From contig JABBBF010000149.1 of NCBI GenBank assembly GCA_018607545.1, positions 1-7,184 on the forward strand: 7,184 bases of DNA, in the 5' to 3' direction. The notes beneath the pieces were generated by a model that saw only the letters and a list, made by a program, of their open reading frames with translations, ran no database searches and was not told the DNA's origin. Positions 1-6,354 of this stretch are shown in pieces. Origin of the DNA: SAR92 clade bacterium. Its GTDB lineage: Bacteria; Pseudomonadota; Gammaproteobacteria; Pseudomonadales; Porticoccaceae. Positions within the stretch are counted from its first letter, which is position 1. The number at the start of each line of letters is the position of its first letter. The translations under genes and the position numbers were made by a program.

Positions 1-152
1 AATGAAGCAACCATGCTGTTGCCGTCACCGCCGTGACAACCGGCACATACAGCTACCTTTGATTCTCCCGCTACAGCATCGCCCGATGCCAGAGCCTGGT
101 TCGCTGTCAGTGCAGCGATTAGACAAATAATACTAAAAAAGCTTTTTTTCAT
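1..152 (-). CDS. Cytochrome c4-like secreted c-type cytochrome, 5' end only
   Basis: Reading the minus strand from the ATG at 152-150 gives 50 codons before the window edge, so the C-terminal part lies outside. Residues 1-22 are a typical signal peptide: MKK, then a hydrophobic stretch ending in A-L-A. Cleavage after Ala22 would send the protein to the periplasm. The mature start ([19 protein letters not shown]) has the covalent heme motif C36-A-G-C39-H40, followed by GDGNS. The G-D-A-x-A-G-x-x-K start and C-x-x-C-H-G-x-D-G-N-S pattern resemble diheme cytochrome c4. Proteins of this family pass electrons to terminal oxidases in the periplasm. A second heme would lie outside the window and cannot be checked. 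An in-frame TGA at 161-159 fixes the start at this ATG. No strong Shine-Dalgarno sequence precedes it. A cytochrome c4 gene beside engB is also known in Pseudomonas. A single-heme cytochrome c5/c553 is the alternative. Confidence 0.85.
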   Translation of the reverse strand, partial: MKKSFFSIICLIAALTANQALASGDAVAGESKVAVCAGCHGGDGNSMVAS

Positions 153-201
153 GGTTAATCAACTCGTGCAATCCTTACAGCGAGATAATGACCCTTTAGC
201 C

Positions 202-852
202 ATGGATTCAAATCATATTGACTATAAGCGTGTGTCATTCCTGACTAGCGCGCCCTCTCTCAAGCAATGTCCGCCGGATAATGGCTGTGAAATTGCTTTT
301 GCCGGTCGTTCAAACGCCGGAAAATCCAGTGCGATAAATACCCTTACCCGCACTAAGAGCCTGGCCAGAACCAGCAAAACCCCCGGGCGTACCCAGCTGA
401 TAAATTTCTTTGAGTTATACGGCGGCAAGCGTCTGGTTGATCTTCCAGGCTATGGTTATGCCAAGGTTCCGATCGCCATGAAAAGAGAGTGGGACAAACA
501 TCTGGCGGAGTACTTGCAGATGCGCCAGAGTCTGGCGGGGCTGGTATTGCTGATGGATATTCGCCACCCTCTTCAGGAGTTTGATCTGCAGATGCTTAAC
601 TGGTCGGCTCAGGCGGGTTTGCCGGTGCATTTATTGTTGACCAAGTCAGACAAACTGAAACGCGGGCCCGCCCAGAGCGCACTGCTAATGGTCGAGAGGC
701 ATCTGCGGGATATGGATCCCGGTTGCACACTGCTCAGTGCGCAGACCTTTTCTTCACTCAAGAAACAGGGACTGCCAGAATTGGAGTCGGTGTTGGGTCA
801 CTGGCTCAGTGCTGATTTTATCGATCCCTCTAGCGATCCAGCTGAGAGTTAG
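202..852 (+). CDS. engB: Ribosome biogenesis GTP-binding protein EngB/YsxC
   Basis: This is a cytoplasmic TRAFAC-class GTPase needed for late assembly of the large ribosomal subunit. From Met at 202 it has 216 residues; the E. coli protein has 210. All GTPase motifs are present: G1 GRSNAGKSS (35-43), G2 region KTPGRTQ (59-65), G3 DLPG (80-83), G4 TKSD (147-150) and G5 region FSSLKKQG (183-190). The frame also has an ATG at 151, which would add 17 residues. I prefer 202 because its first residues ([13 protein letters not shown]) align with the E. coli start, and because ATG 151 shares a CATG with the start of the divergent cytochrome gene. Neither start has a convincing Shine-Dalgarno sequence, and GTG at 166 is a third option. 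The 3' end converges on polA and the candidate small RNA. Function is very secure; the start is less so. Confidence 0.93.
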   Translation: MDSNHIDYKRVSFLTSAPSLKQCPPDNGCEIAFAGRSNAGKSSAINTLTRTKSLARTSKTPGRTQLINFFELYGGKRLVDLPGYGYAKVPIAMKREWDKHLAEYLQMRQSLAGLVLLMDIRHPLQEFDLQMLNWSAQAGLPVHLLLTKSDKLKRGPAQSALLMVERHLRDMDPGCTLLSAQTFSSLKKQGLPELESVLGHWLSADFIDPSSDPAES

Positions 853-880
853 CTAGCGACCTTTTAAAATTGACAGGCAT

Positions 881-910
881 AAAAAAACCCCGATCCATCC
901 TGGATCGGGG
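881..910 (-). terminator. Intrinsic terminator acting on minus-strand transcripts
   Basis: A perfect 10-bp inverted repeat (CCCCGATCCA / TGGATCGGGG, 888-897 and 901-910) encloses a 3-nt loop. On the minus strand it is followed at once by seven T residues (887-881), the classic rho-independent layout. In the plus direction the stem is followed by TGTGCTTC, a poor U-tract, so it should stop engB transcripts much less well. It lies 212 bp past the polA stop codon, far for a simple polA terminator. It fits better as the 3' end of the candidate small RNA. Confidence 0.9.
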
Positions 911-985
911 TGTGCTTCACTTTACTTGGGAGTTCAGCTTTTCAAGTTTGCTTAATTTGGGGGAGAGTAAGCAATCATATCGTGC
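881..985 (-). ncRNA. Candidate small regulatory RNA in the Spot 42 / ErsA position
   Basis: Seen: a minus-strand segment of about 105 nt between polA and engB, running from a sigma-E-like promoter to a strong intrinsic terminator. It contains two directly adjacent stem-loops. SL1 has the 7-bp perfect stem TTGCTTA/TAAGCAA (974-968 with 954-948) and a 13-nt loop with CTCTCCCCC. SL2 has the 5-bp stem ACTTG/CAAGT (947-943 with 928-924) and a 14-nt loop with ACTCCC. The terminator stem and seven U follow. No open reading frame of note is present. Known: E. coli Spot 42 (about 109 nt) and Pseudomonas ErsA lie between polA and engB in this orientation. Inferred: a trans-acting, Hfq-type small RNA using the C-rich loops as seeds against Shine-Dalgarno regions. 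The 5' end is approximate (about 987-984). If the upstream TACAAT at 1030-1025 is used instead, the RNA would be about 137 nt. The alternative is simply a structured polA 3' UTR. Confidence 0.55.
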
Positions 986-991
986 ACTTAT

Positions 992-1017
992 TCAGACAGG
1001 CTTAAATCAGATAGTTC
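992..1017 (-). promoter_or_regulatory. Sigma-E/AlgU-like promoter for the candidate small RNA
   Basis: On the minus strand GAACTA (1017-1012), preceded by TT, is followed after 15 bp by TCTGA (996-992) and then ATAAG. The extracytoplasmic stress sigma factor consensus is GAACTT, 16-17 bp, TCTGA, so the spacer is one base short and the last -35 base differs. The predicted transcription start is about 987-984. Pseudomonas ErsA, at the same locus, is known to depend on the AlgU (sigma-22) factor, which makes the match more than casual. It remains a by-eye match in an AT-rich stretch. Confidence 0.45.
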
Positions 1018-1121
1018 AAAAATAATTGTAAAAAAGTGAAAAAACTTTAAATCCTGCCGGCTAGTGCCGTTCTTTCCTCACATTACTCACTATTTTTGCT
1101 GTTCCAAATCTCTCTCCTCTG

Positions 1122-3914
1122 TTAATGCGCCTCATCCCAGTTGTCTCCGACACCTACATCCGCGACCAACGGAACCAGAAGCTCGGCGGCGGATTCCATG
1201 CGCTCAACCAGCCCCTGCTTAACCGCTTCCAGCTCTGACTCCGGCACCTCCAGCACAAGCTCATCGTGCACCTGCATAATCATGCGACTGTCCAGATCAC
1301 TGCTTTGCAGCCATCTATCCACCGAGATCATCGCCCGCTTAATAATATCTGCGGCTGTTCCCTGCATCGGCGCATTAATCGCGGTGCGCTCGGCAGCCTG
1401 ACGGCGCATACCGTTTCGGGAATTAATTTCCGGCAGGTAGAGTCGTCGACCAAAGAAGGTTTCGACATAGCCATTTTCGGCGGCGGTGTAGCGAATATTG
1501 TTCATATAATTTTGCACCCCAGGGTAGCGGGCAAAGTAGAGTTCGATATATTCGGCGGCCTGTTTGCGGTTAATCCCCAGCTGACGGGCCAGGCCAAAGG
1601 CCGACATGCCGTAGATAAGCCCAAAATTAATCGCCTTGGCGCTGCGCCGCTGATCGGTGGTGACCGCTTCAGTCTCGACACCAAACACCTCTGCCGCTGT
1701 GGCGCGGTGAATATCCTGCCCAGCGTTAAAGGCGGCTAACAGGCTTGGATCTTCGGAGAGGTGGGCCATGATGCGCAGTTCGACCTGGGAGTAATCCGCA
1801 GCCACCAAAACACAGCCCGGCCTGGCGATAAACGCCTGACGTACACGGCGGCCTTCAGCAGTTCGGATCGGAATATTCTGCAGGTTAGGATCGGAGGATG
1901 AAAGTCGTCCAGTCGCGGTTCCGGCCTGATGGTAGGAGGTGTGAATACGGCCAGTTTCCGGATTAATCATGACCGGCAGCTTGTCGGTATAGGTCGACTT
2001 TAACTTGGCCAGACCGCGGTGCTCCAAAATCACTTTTGGCAGGGGGTAATCCAGCGCCAGCTCCTGCAGCACCTCTTCTTTTGTCGAGGGGGCTCCCTTG
2101 GCGGTTTTCTTGAGCACCGGGATTTCGAGCTTTTCAAAAAGTATCTCCCCAAGCTGCTTGGGCGAGGCGAGATTAAACTGTTGGCCGGCCAGATCCCACG
2201 CCTGGGTTTCCAGTTCCGCCAGGCGCTCGGATAATTCCTGACTCTGCTGAAATAACAATGTGTCATCAACCAGCGCACCGGTACGCTCTATTCGTGACAA
2301 CACCGGAACCAGCGGTAACTCAATTTCATCGAATACTTTTTTCAGCGTGGCTTCAGCAGAGACCTGTGGCCAGAGCTTGTTGTGCAGACGCAGCGTTATA
2401 TCAGCATCTTCCGAGGCGTATGGCCCGGCCTGCTCCAAGGGCACCTGGTTAAAAGTAATTTGCGCTGCGCCCTTGCCGGCAACATCGGCAAATTTGATGG
2501 TCTCTTCATCGAGATATTTTAGTGCCAGGCTGTCCATATCGTGACGGGTTGCCACGGAGTCGAGGACATAGGATTCGAGCATGGTATCAAAGGCAACGCC
2601 CTCTAGCTTTATGCCGTGCTGGGCCAATACACTCATATCATATTTAAGGTTTTGACCAACTTTTGCGATTGAAGGGTCTTCCAGAAGCGGCTTGATTTTT
2701 CCCAGCACTAACTCCTGAGATAACTGCTCCGGCGAACCCAGATAGTCGTGACCAAAGGGTATGTAGGCGGCTTCTCCCGGCGCCACGGCCAACGAGATTC
2801 CTACCAGCTGTGCACGCATATAATCGAGGCTGGTTGTCTCTGTATCCACGGCGACAAGTTCTGCGGCTTTTATCTTGTCTATCCAAATATCGAAATCGGC
2901 TTCGGTTAAAACAGTTTGATAGTCTTTATTGATCGCTACTCTGACTGTTTCAGGGGCCGTCTCAAGGACATCTTCGGAGGCAGCTGCCTTGACTGCCAAC
3001 TTTTTCCCCTGCTCACCATTTTCTGTCGACCCTGCCAGAGCCTCTTCGATCCACGATTTAAATTCCATATCACGGAACAGACTCAGCAGTTGCGCCTGAT
3101 CTGGTTCGCCGTTCTGCAGCTCACCAATTTGCAGGGGCATCTCTACATCAGTCTTAATGGTTGCCAACAGATAGGAGAGATAAGCCAGCTCTTTATGCTC
3201 TTCAAGTTTCGGCGACATGGTTTTAGCGCCGCGAAATGCGAGGCCGGCCACTTCATCGAGGCGCGCATAGATATCATCCAGCCCCCCTATTCCCTGTAGC
3301 AAGCCCAGTGCCGTTTTTTCACCGACGCCGGGGACACCGGGAATATTGTCCGACTTATCGCCGAGCAGGGCGAGATAATCGATAATCAATTCTGGCGGGA
3401 TACCAAATTTTTCAATCACCCCTTCCCTATCCAGCGTTGAGTTGTTCATGGTGTTGATCAGGGTGATATGTTCATTGACCAGCTGGGCTATATCTTTATC
3501 ACCGGTCGAGATAATCACCGGCTGCTCGGCCGCTGTGGCCTGGACTGCCAATGTGCCAATCACATCATCGGCTTCGACCCCATCAATAATTAACATCGGC
3601 AAGCCCATGGCTTTAATAATGTTGTGGATAGGTTCTATCTGGACACGCAGATCATCTGGCATCGGCGGACGATGGGCCTTGTAATCGCTGTAAATATCGT
3701 CGCGAAAGGTTTTGCCCTTGGCATCGAAAACCACCACCACTGTGCTCTGTGGGTAGTCCTTTTGTAGCCGCCGCATCATATTGATAACGCCTTTTACAGC
3801 ACCGGTCGGCACACCTTTGCTGTTGGTTAGCGGCGGCAACGCATGGAAGGCGCGGTACAGATAGGAGGATCCATCAACTAGAATCAGCGGGGTTTTACAG
3901 TCCATATTTTGCAT
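1122..3914 (-). CDS. polA: DNA polymerase I
   Basis: This cytoplasmic repair and Okazaki-fragment polymerase has 930 residues (E. coli 928), and its catalytic residues sit at a constant +2 offset from E. coli. The N-terminal 5' nuclease (about 1-300) shows [21 protein letters not shown] (112-122), STGDKD (136-141) and [18 protein letters not shown]. The 3'-5' proofreading domain (about 330-525) keeps D357/E359 (DTET), D426 (NLKYD) and D503 (SEDAD), so proofreading should be active. Polymerase motif A is DYSQVELR (D707), motif B is [14 protein letters not shown] (K760, F764) and motif C is QVHDE (D884). The protein ends GDNWDEAH, like E. coli (ENWDQAH). The least conserved part is the linker at about 295-330. 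The start is ATG 3914 or, equally plausible, Met4 at 3905; neither has a Shine-Dalgarno sequence. znuA lies 50 bp upstream on the same strand. There is no frameshift or missing motif. Confidence 0.98.
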   Translation of the reverse strand: MQNMDCKTPLILVDGSSYLYRAFHALPPLTNSKGVPTGAVKGVINMMRRLQKDYPQSTVVVVFDAKGKTFRDDIYSDYKAHRPPMPDDLRVQIEPIHNIIKAMGLPMLIIDGVEADDVIGTLAVQATAAEQPVIISTGDKDIAQLVNEHITLINTMNNSTLDREGVIEKFGIPPELIIDYLALLGDKSDNIPGVPGVGEKTALGLLQGIGGLDDIYARLDEVAGLAFRGAKTMSPKLEEHKELAYLSYLLATIKTDVEMPLQIGELQNGEPDQAQLLSLFRDMEFKSWIEEALAGSTENGEQGKKLAVKAAASEDVLETAPETVRVAINKDYQTVLTEADFDIWIDKIKAAELVAVDTETTSLDYMRAQLVGISLAVAPGEAAYIPFGHDYLGSPEQLSQELVLGKIKPLLEDPSIAKVGQNLKYDMSVLAQHGIKLEGVAFDTMLESYVLDSVATRHDMDSLALKYLDEETIKFADVAGKGAAQITFNQVPLEQAGPYASEDADITLRLHNKLWPQVSAEATLKKVFDEIELPLVPVLSRIERTGALVDDTLLFQQSQELSERLAELETQAWDLAGQQFNLASPKQLGEILFEKLEIPVLKKTAKGAPSTKEEVLQELALDYPLPKVILEHRGLAKLKSTYTDKLPVMINPETGRIHTSYHQAGTATGRLSSSDPNLQNIPIRTAEGRRVRQAFIARPGCVLVAADYSQVELRIMAHLSEDPSLLAAFNAGQDIHRATAAEVFGVETEAVTTDQRRSAKAINFGLIYGMSAFGLARQLGINRKQAAEYIELYFARYPGVQNYMNNIRYTAAENGYVETFFGRRLYLPEINSRNGMRRQAAERTAINAPMQGTAADIIKRAMISVDRWLQSSDLDSRMIMQVHDELVLEVPESELEAVKQGLVERMESAAELLVPLVADVGVGDNWDEAH

Positions 3915-3940
3915 AATATTTCGTCAGTTTCAGCGGTAAA
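3913..3940 (-). promoter_or_regulatory. Possible polA promoter overlapping its start codon
   Basis: On the minus strand TTTACC (3940-3935; 4 of 6 to the -35 consensus), a 16-bp spacer and TATTAT (3918-3913; 5 of 6 to the -10 consensus) form a plausible sigma-70 promoter. Its start point would fall near 3906, one or two bases before the second in-frame ATG of polA (3905). It is weak on its own, but it would explain the lack of a Shine-Dalgarno sequence. polA may instead be read from the znuA promoter. Confidence 0.25.
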
Positions 3941-3964
3941 ATTTTGTCTGTCAGGATACACGAT

Positions 3965-4933
3965 TTACTCGAAACAGGCCTTAAATTGCGACACCATCGC
4001 TATCATAAATTTGCTGTAACCGTCGCCAGTTAATGGCTGATCAAAGCCCTGGGAATCTAGAACCCTTAAGGGCAATTCCAATTCTCTGGCTATCAGCCGA
4101 GCATCCTTATCAGCGTATTGGGGCTCTACAAAAATACAGCTGGCACTCTGGCTCACAGCCTGCTGGCGCAACTTATATTGGCTTCTGGCTCCCTGACTGG
4201 CACCGCTGGCATCGCGAATCGAAAGCCCCTCGGCCAGATCAAAGGCCGTTGCAAAATGGGCAAAGGCATCGTGATGGGTCAGGTAATTTCTTGCTTTTAT
4301 TGGCTCTAGCTCAGCTTTTAGCTTCTCTATCAGCTCAGAACTAATAATCGGCGACAACGGCAGGCCGAGACGCTGCTGAATACTGTTTGCCAAAATATTT
4401 GCATTGGCGGGGTTTAACCAAATATGCGGATCGAAATGCAGGTGTTGATGATGGTTATGGCTATCGCTCCTTTGATGGTTCTCATTATCATTGGCTTCAT
4501 GCTTATTTTTCTTTTTGCCTAACTCGCCGACTTCAGCACTGCTGGTATGCGCTGGCAGCAACGCCATATCCATAACCGTAATAAGCCTGGCCTCTGGTAA
4601 TAGCGTCATTGATTTAGCGACACGTGCTTCAAAGCCGTCACCGATCCAGATAATCAGGTCTGCCTGCTCTATTTTTATCAGTGCGGAGACTGGCAGTGAC
4701 ACTTCATGGGCCGATTGCACCGCAGATTGCAGATACTCCACTCGAGCCAAATCGCCCACCGCCGATTTGGCAATAATCGCTAGCGGCTTGATTGTGGTGA
4801 TAATCAGCGGCTTTTGCGTTACCTGACCAGCCTGAGCATCGGTATCAGCAACGGCCAGCGAACCCACAACCAGCAGCGACAGCGCCGCAATCAAGTTACT
4901 TACGTTATATTGTATCTTTTTAACTATTGACAA
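3965..4933 (-). CDS. znuA: Periplasmic zinc-binding protein of the ZnuABC importer
   Basis: This is the cluster A-I solute-binding protein that captures Zn2+ in the periplasm and hands it to ZnuB. It has 322 residues. A signal peptide covers about residues 1-29 (KK, then NLIAALSLLVVGSLAVA). Expected metal ligands are H76 (SAHEVSL, with adjacent E77), H170 in DPHIWLNP and H220/H221 in THHDAF. The typical C-terminal GFDQPLTGDGY is also present. A charged His-rich loop (about 139-167) carries seven histidines just before DPHIW, the hallmark of ZnuA rather than Mn-binding relatives. C266 and C320 are 54 residues apart, as I recall for the E. coli ZnuA disulfide, so a disulfide is likely. The start codon is TTG: AAGGA lies 6 nt upstream, and an in-frame TAA at 4945-4943 rules out a longer form. 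The gene is divergent from zur-znuCB across a Zur operator and is expected to be repressed in high zinc. Confidence 0.95.
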   Translation of the reverse strand: MSIVKKIQYNVSNLIAALSLLVVGSLAVADTDAQAGQVTQKPLIITTIKPLAIIAKSAVGDLARVEYLQSAVQSAHEVSLPVSALIKIEQADLIIWIGDGFEARVAKSMTLLPEARLITVMDMALLPAHTSSAEVGELGKKKNKHEANDNENHQRSDSHNHHQHLHFDPHIWLNPANANILANSIQQRLGLPLSPIISSELIEKLKAELEPIKARNYLTHHDAFAHFATAFDLAEGLSIRDASGASQGARSQYKLRQQAVSQSASCIFVEPQYADKDARLIARELELPLRVLDSQGFDQPLTGDGYSKFMIAMVSQFKACFE

Positions 4934-4939
4934 GATTAT

Positions 4940-4944
4940 TCCTT
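4940..4944 (-). promoter_or_regulatory. Ribosome binding site that fixes the znuA TTG start
   Basis: AAGGA on the minus strand lies 6 nt before TTG (4933-4931), an optimal distance. The in-frame stop TAA overlaps it, and no in-frame ATG occurs before codon 108, which would delete the signal peptide. The TTG start is therefore well supported. Confidence 0.8.
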
Positions 4945-4977
4945 ACATTCAAGCTTAGACGTTGAAGTTTTAGTATT

Positions 4978-5007
4978 TTTATAAATGTTATGTTATAACT
5001 TAACTAA
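4978..5007 (-). promoter_or_regulatory. Putative znuA promoter overlapped by the Zur operator
   Basis: On the minus strand TATAAA (4983-4978) is a good -10 box, 5 of 6 to consensus. A poor -35, TTAGTT (5007-5002), lies 18 bp upstream. The Zur box at 4987-5004 fills the spacer and touches the -35, so bound Zur would block RNA polymerase. The start would be near 4971, giving a leader of about 38 nt that includes the AAGGA site. Confidence 0.4.
4987..5004. promoter_or_regulatory. Zur operator (zinc-responsive, two overlapping sites)
   Basis: GTTATGTTATAAC (4987-4999) fits the palindromic gammaproteobacterial Zur pattern GTTAT-N3-ATAAC exactly. A second copy, GTTATAACTTAAC (4992-5004), is offset by 5 bp and has one mismatch. 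It lies in the 142-bp gap between the divergent znuA and zur-znuC-znuB genes, exactly where a Zur operator is expected. Zn-loaded Zur should bind here and repress znuA, and probably also its own operon, although it is about 72 bp upstream of the zur start codon. Confidence 0.85.
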
Positions 5008-5075
5008 AAAAATAATTCTAGAGATAGCACCAGATTAAAATAAAGCCCTAAAACTAACTTTATATAGATAATTTT

Positions 5076-5597
5076 ATGCTGACCAATACCAGATTAGTCC
5101 ATCAGCCCCACGACCATCGGCGCTGTATCCACGCTGCACTGGCTCGTGCTAACGATCTCTGTGCTGCGGAGAACCTGCGTTTAACCCCAACCCGCGAGTC
5201 TGTTCTGCGCCTGCTGTGGCAGAGTCACCGGCCTATGGGGGCTTACCAGCTACAGGATCAGCTGGCCAAACTCTCTGGCAAGACAATTGCTCCGCCAACA
5301 ATCTATCGCGCCGTGGAGTTTTTACTCAAAGTCGGACTGATACATCGTATTGCTTCGCTCAATGCCTATATCGGCTGCCCTTTCCCAAACAGTGACCACA
5401 GCAATCTGTTTCTTATTTGTAACGCTTGCGGCAGTGCCGCTGAAGTGGCCCATAACAGCATTAATGACCTGCTAAAAAGCGCCAGCGAAAAGGCTAACTT
5501 TACCCTGCAAGACCAGTCGCTTGAGCTTTTCGGCCTCTGCCCTGACTGCCGTTCGCAGCAGGAAGCAGATGATAACCAGGGAAAAGATAATGAATAG
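5076..5597 (+). CDS. zur: Zinc uptake regulator Zur (Fur family repressor)
   Basis: This dimeric Zn2+-sensing repressor has 173 residues. The N-terminal winged helix (about 30-95) contains LRLTPTRESVL and the recognition-helix region PPTIYRAVEFLLKVGLIHRI. The structural zinc site is C115-x-x-C118 with C155-x-x-C158; its 37-residue internal spacing equals that of E. coli Zur. The sensing site is H90, C101, H108 and E123, matching E. coli H77, C88, H96 and E111 within one residue of spacing. YRA(V/L)-FLL and GLCP.C favour Zur over Fur or PerR. The stretch before the helix (HQPHDHRRCIH) is about 14 residues longer than in E. coli and His-rich, which as I recall is usual for the pseudomonad form. 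ATG 5076 is the only sensible start but lacks a Shine-Dalgarno sequence; a TATATA box lies 10-15 bp upstream. The 3' end overlaps znuC by 8 bp. The gene is likely autoregulated through the operator at 4987-5004. Confidence 0.95.
   Translation: MLTNTRLVHQPHDHRRCIHAALARANDLCAAENLRLTPTRESVLRLLWQSHRPMGAYQLQDQLAKLSGKTIAPPTIYRAVEFLLKVGLIHRIASLNAYIGCPFPNSDHSNLFLICNACGSAAEVAHNSINDLLKSASEKANFTLQDQSLELFGLCPDCRSQQEADDNQGKDNE
5578..5582 (+). promoter_or_regulatory. Ribosome binding site that decides the znuC start
   Basis: AGGGA lies 7 nt before ATG 5590, inside the end of zur. This favours 5590 over the in-frame ATG at 5569, which has no comparable site. Confidence 0.75.
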
Positions 5598-6354
5598 CCC
5601 TCTAATCACTCTCGACAGGGTCAATAAGGCCTTTGCCGAGCGCCCAGTGCTGCAGAATATTTCCATGCAGCTAATGCAGGGAGAGATTACCACATTGATC
5701 GGCCCCAATGGCGCCGGAAAATCGACGCTGGTAAAGCTTATTCTCGGCCTTCTCAAGCCTGATAGCGGCTCAGTTAGCCCTGCACCACAGTTAAATATTG
5801 GCTATATGCCACAAAAGATCAGCATTGACCCGAGCCTGCCAATTTCTACCTGCCGTTTTCTGCAGTTGGCCAATACCTCCCATAAAACCTGCCATCAGGC
5901 GCTGGAAATGGTTGGCATAAGCCATCTGGCTAAATCGCCGATACAGACCCTGTCCGGCGGTGAGCTACAGAGGGCGCTATTGGCGCGGGCAATTTTGCGC
6001 AAGCCTAACTTTTTAGTACTCGACGAGCCGGTTCAGGGCGTGGATGTCACCGGTCAAAATGCACTGTATAAAATGATTGGGGAGTTGAGCAAATCACTGA
6101 ACTGTGGGGTTTTAATGGTTTCCCATGATTTACATCTGGTGATGTCGGCAACCGATAAGGTTATCTGTCTAAACCAGCATATCTGCTGTCAGGGCCGCCC
6201 GGAGCAGGTGACTCAGGATCCGGCTTATATCAATATTTTTGGCCAGACCACTTCTATCTATGCCCACCAGCACGATCATCAACACAGTATTCACGGTGAG
6301 GTTTTAGATGATCTGGGCGTGCACCAGCACGGGGAGGGCTGTAATCATGACTGA
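5590..6354 (+). CDS. znuC: ATP-binding protein of the ZnuABC zinc importer
   Basis: This cytoplasmic ABC ATPase drives Zn2+ import through ZnuB. It has 254 residues, as expected (E. coli about 251). Motifs in order: Walker A GPNGAGKST (38-46), Q-loop Q75 (GYMPQK), signature LSGGE (121-125), Walker B FLVLDEP with catalytic E146 (141-147), and H-loop H179 (VSHDLHLVM). The D-loop region reads QGVDVTGQ, and VSHDLHLVM and CLN-HICC match E. coli ZnuC closely. The tail (about 224-254) has eight histidines and one cysteine in YAHQHDHQHSIH, HQHGEGCNH and the residues between. Such His-rich tails occur in ZnuC and may bind zinc or regulate activity. I chose ATG 5590 because of AGGGA 7 nt upstream and the alignment of MNSPLITLDRVNKAF with the family start. 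The gene overlaps zur by 8 bp and znuB by 8 bp, so the three are probably translationally coupled. Confidence 0.96.
   Translation: MNSPLITLDRVNKAFAERPVLQNISMQLMQGEITTLIGPNGAGKSTLVKLILGLLKPDSGSVSPAPQLNIGYMPQKISIDPSLPISTCRFLQLANTSHKTCHQALEMVGISHLAKSPIQTLSGGELQRALLARAILRKPNFLVLDEPVQGVDVTGQNALYKMIGELSKSLNCGVLMVSHDLHLVMSATDKVICLNQHICCQGRPEQVTQDPAYINIFGQTTSIYAHQHDHQHSIHGEVLDDLGVHQHGEGCNHD
6333..6337 (+). promoter_or_regulatory. Ribosome binding site of znuB
   Basis: A perfect GGAGG within a longer GGGGAGGG lies 9 nt before ATG 6347, embedded in the His-rich tail codons of znuC. It sets the start at 6347 rather than the earlier in-frame ATG at 6308. Confidence 0.8.

Noticed and set aside
870..875. 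Perfect TTGACA on the plus strand after engB
   Set aside because: No -10 box lies at a suitable distance; the following bases are the A-tract and the terminator stem.
1025..1030. TACAAT -10-like box on the minus strand as promoter of the small RNA
   Set aside because: The hexamer is good but no acceptable -35 lies 16-18 bp upstream, and the region is T-rich so chance matches are likely. Kept only as an alternative 5' end.
1058..1069. CGGC-ACTA-GCCG hairpin as a polA terminator
   Set aside because: The stem is only 4 bp and the T-run begins more than ten bases later, so it does not have intrinsic terminator geometry.
1266..1739. Plus-strand open frame of 157 codons inside polA
   Set aside because: It lies wholly antisense to the conserved polymerase domain, has no recognisable domain and no ribosome site. 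It is a shadow of polA, as are 2916-3299 and 4491-4826 (the latter against znuA).
5521..5589. Longer znuC starting at TTG 5521 or ATG 5569
   Set aside because: The added residues do not resemble ZnuC, overlap the conserved end of zur and lack a ribosome site; ATG 5590 has AGGGA at ideal spacing.
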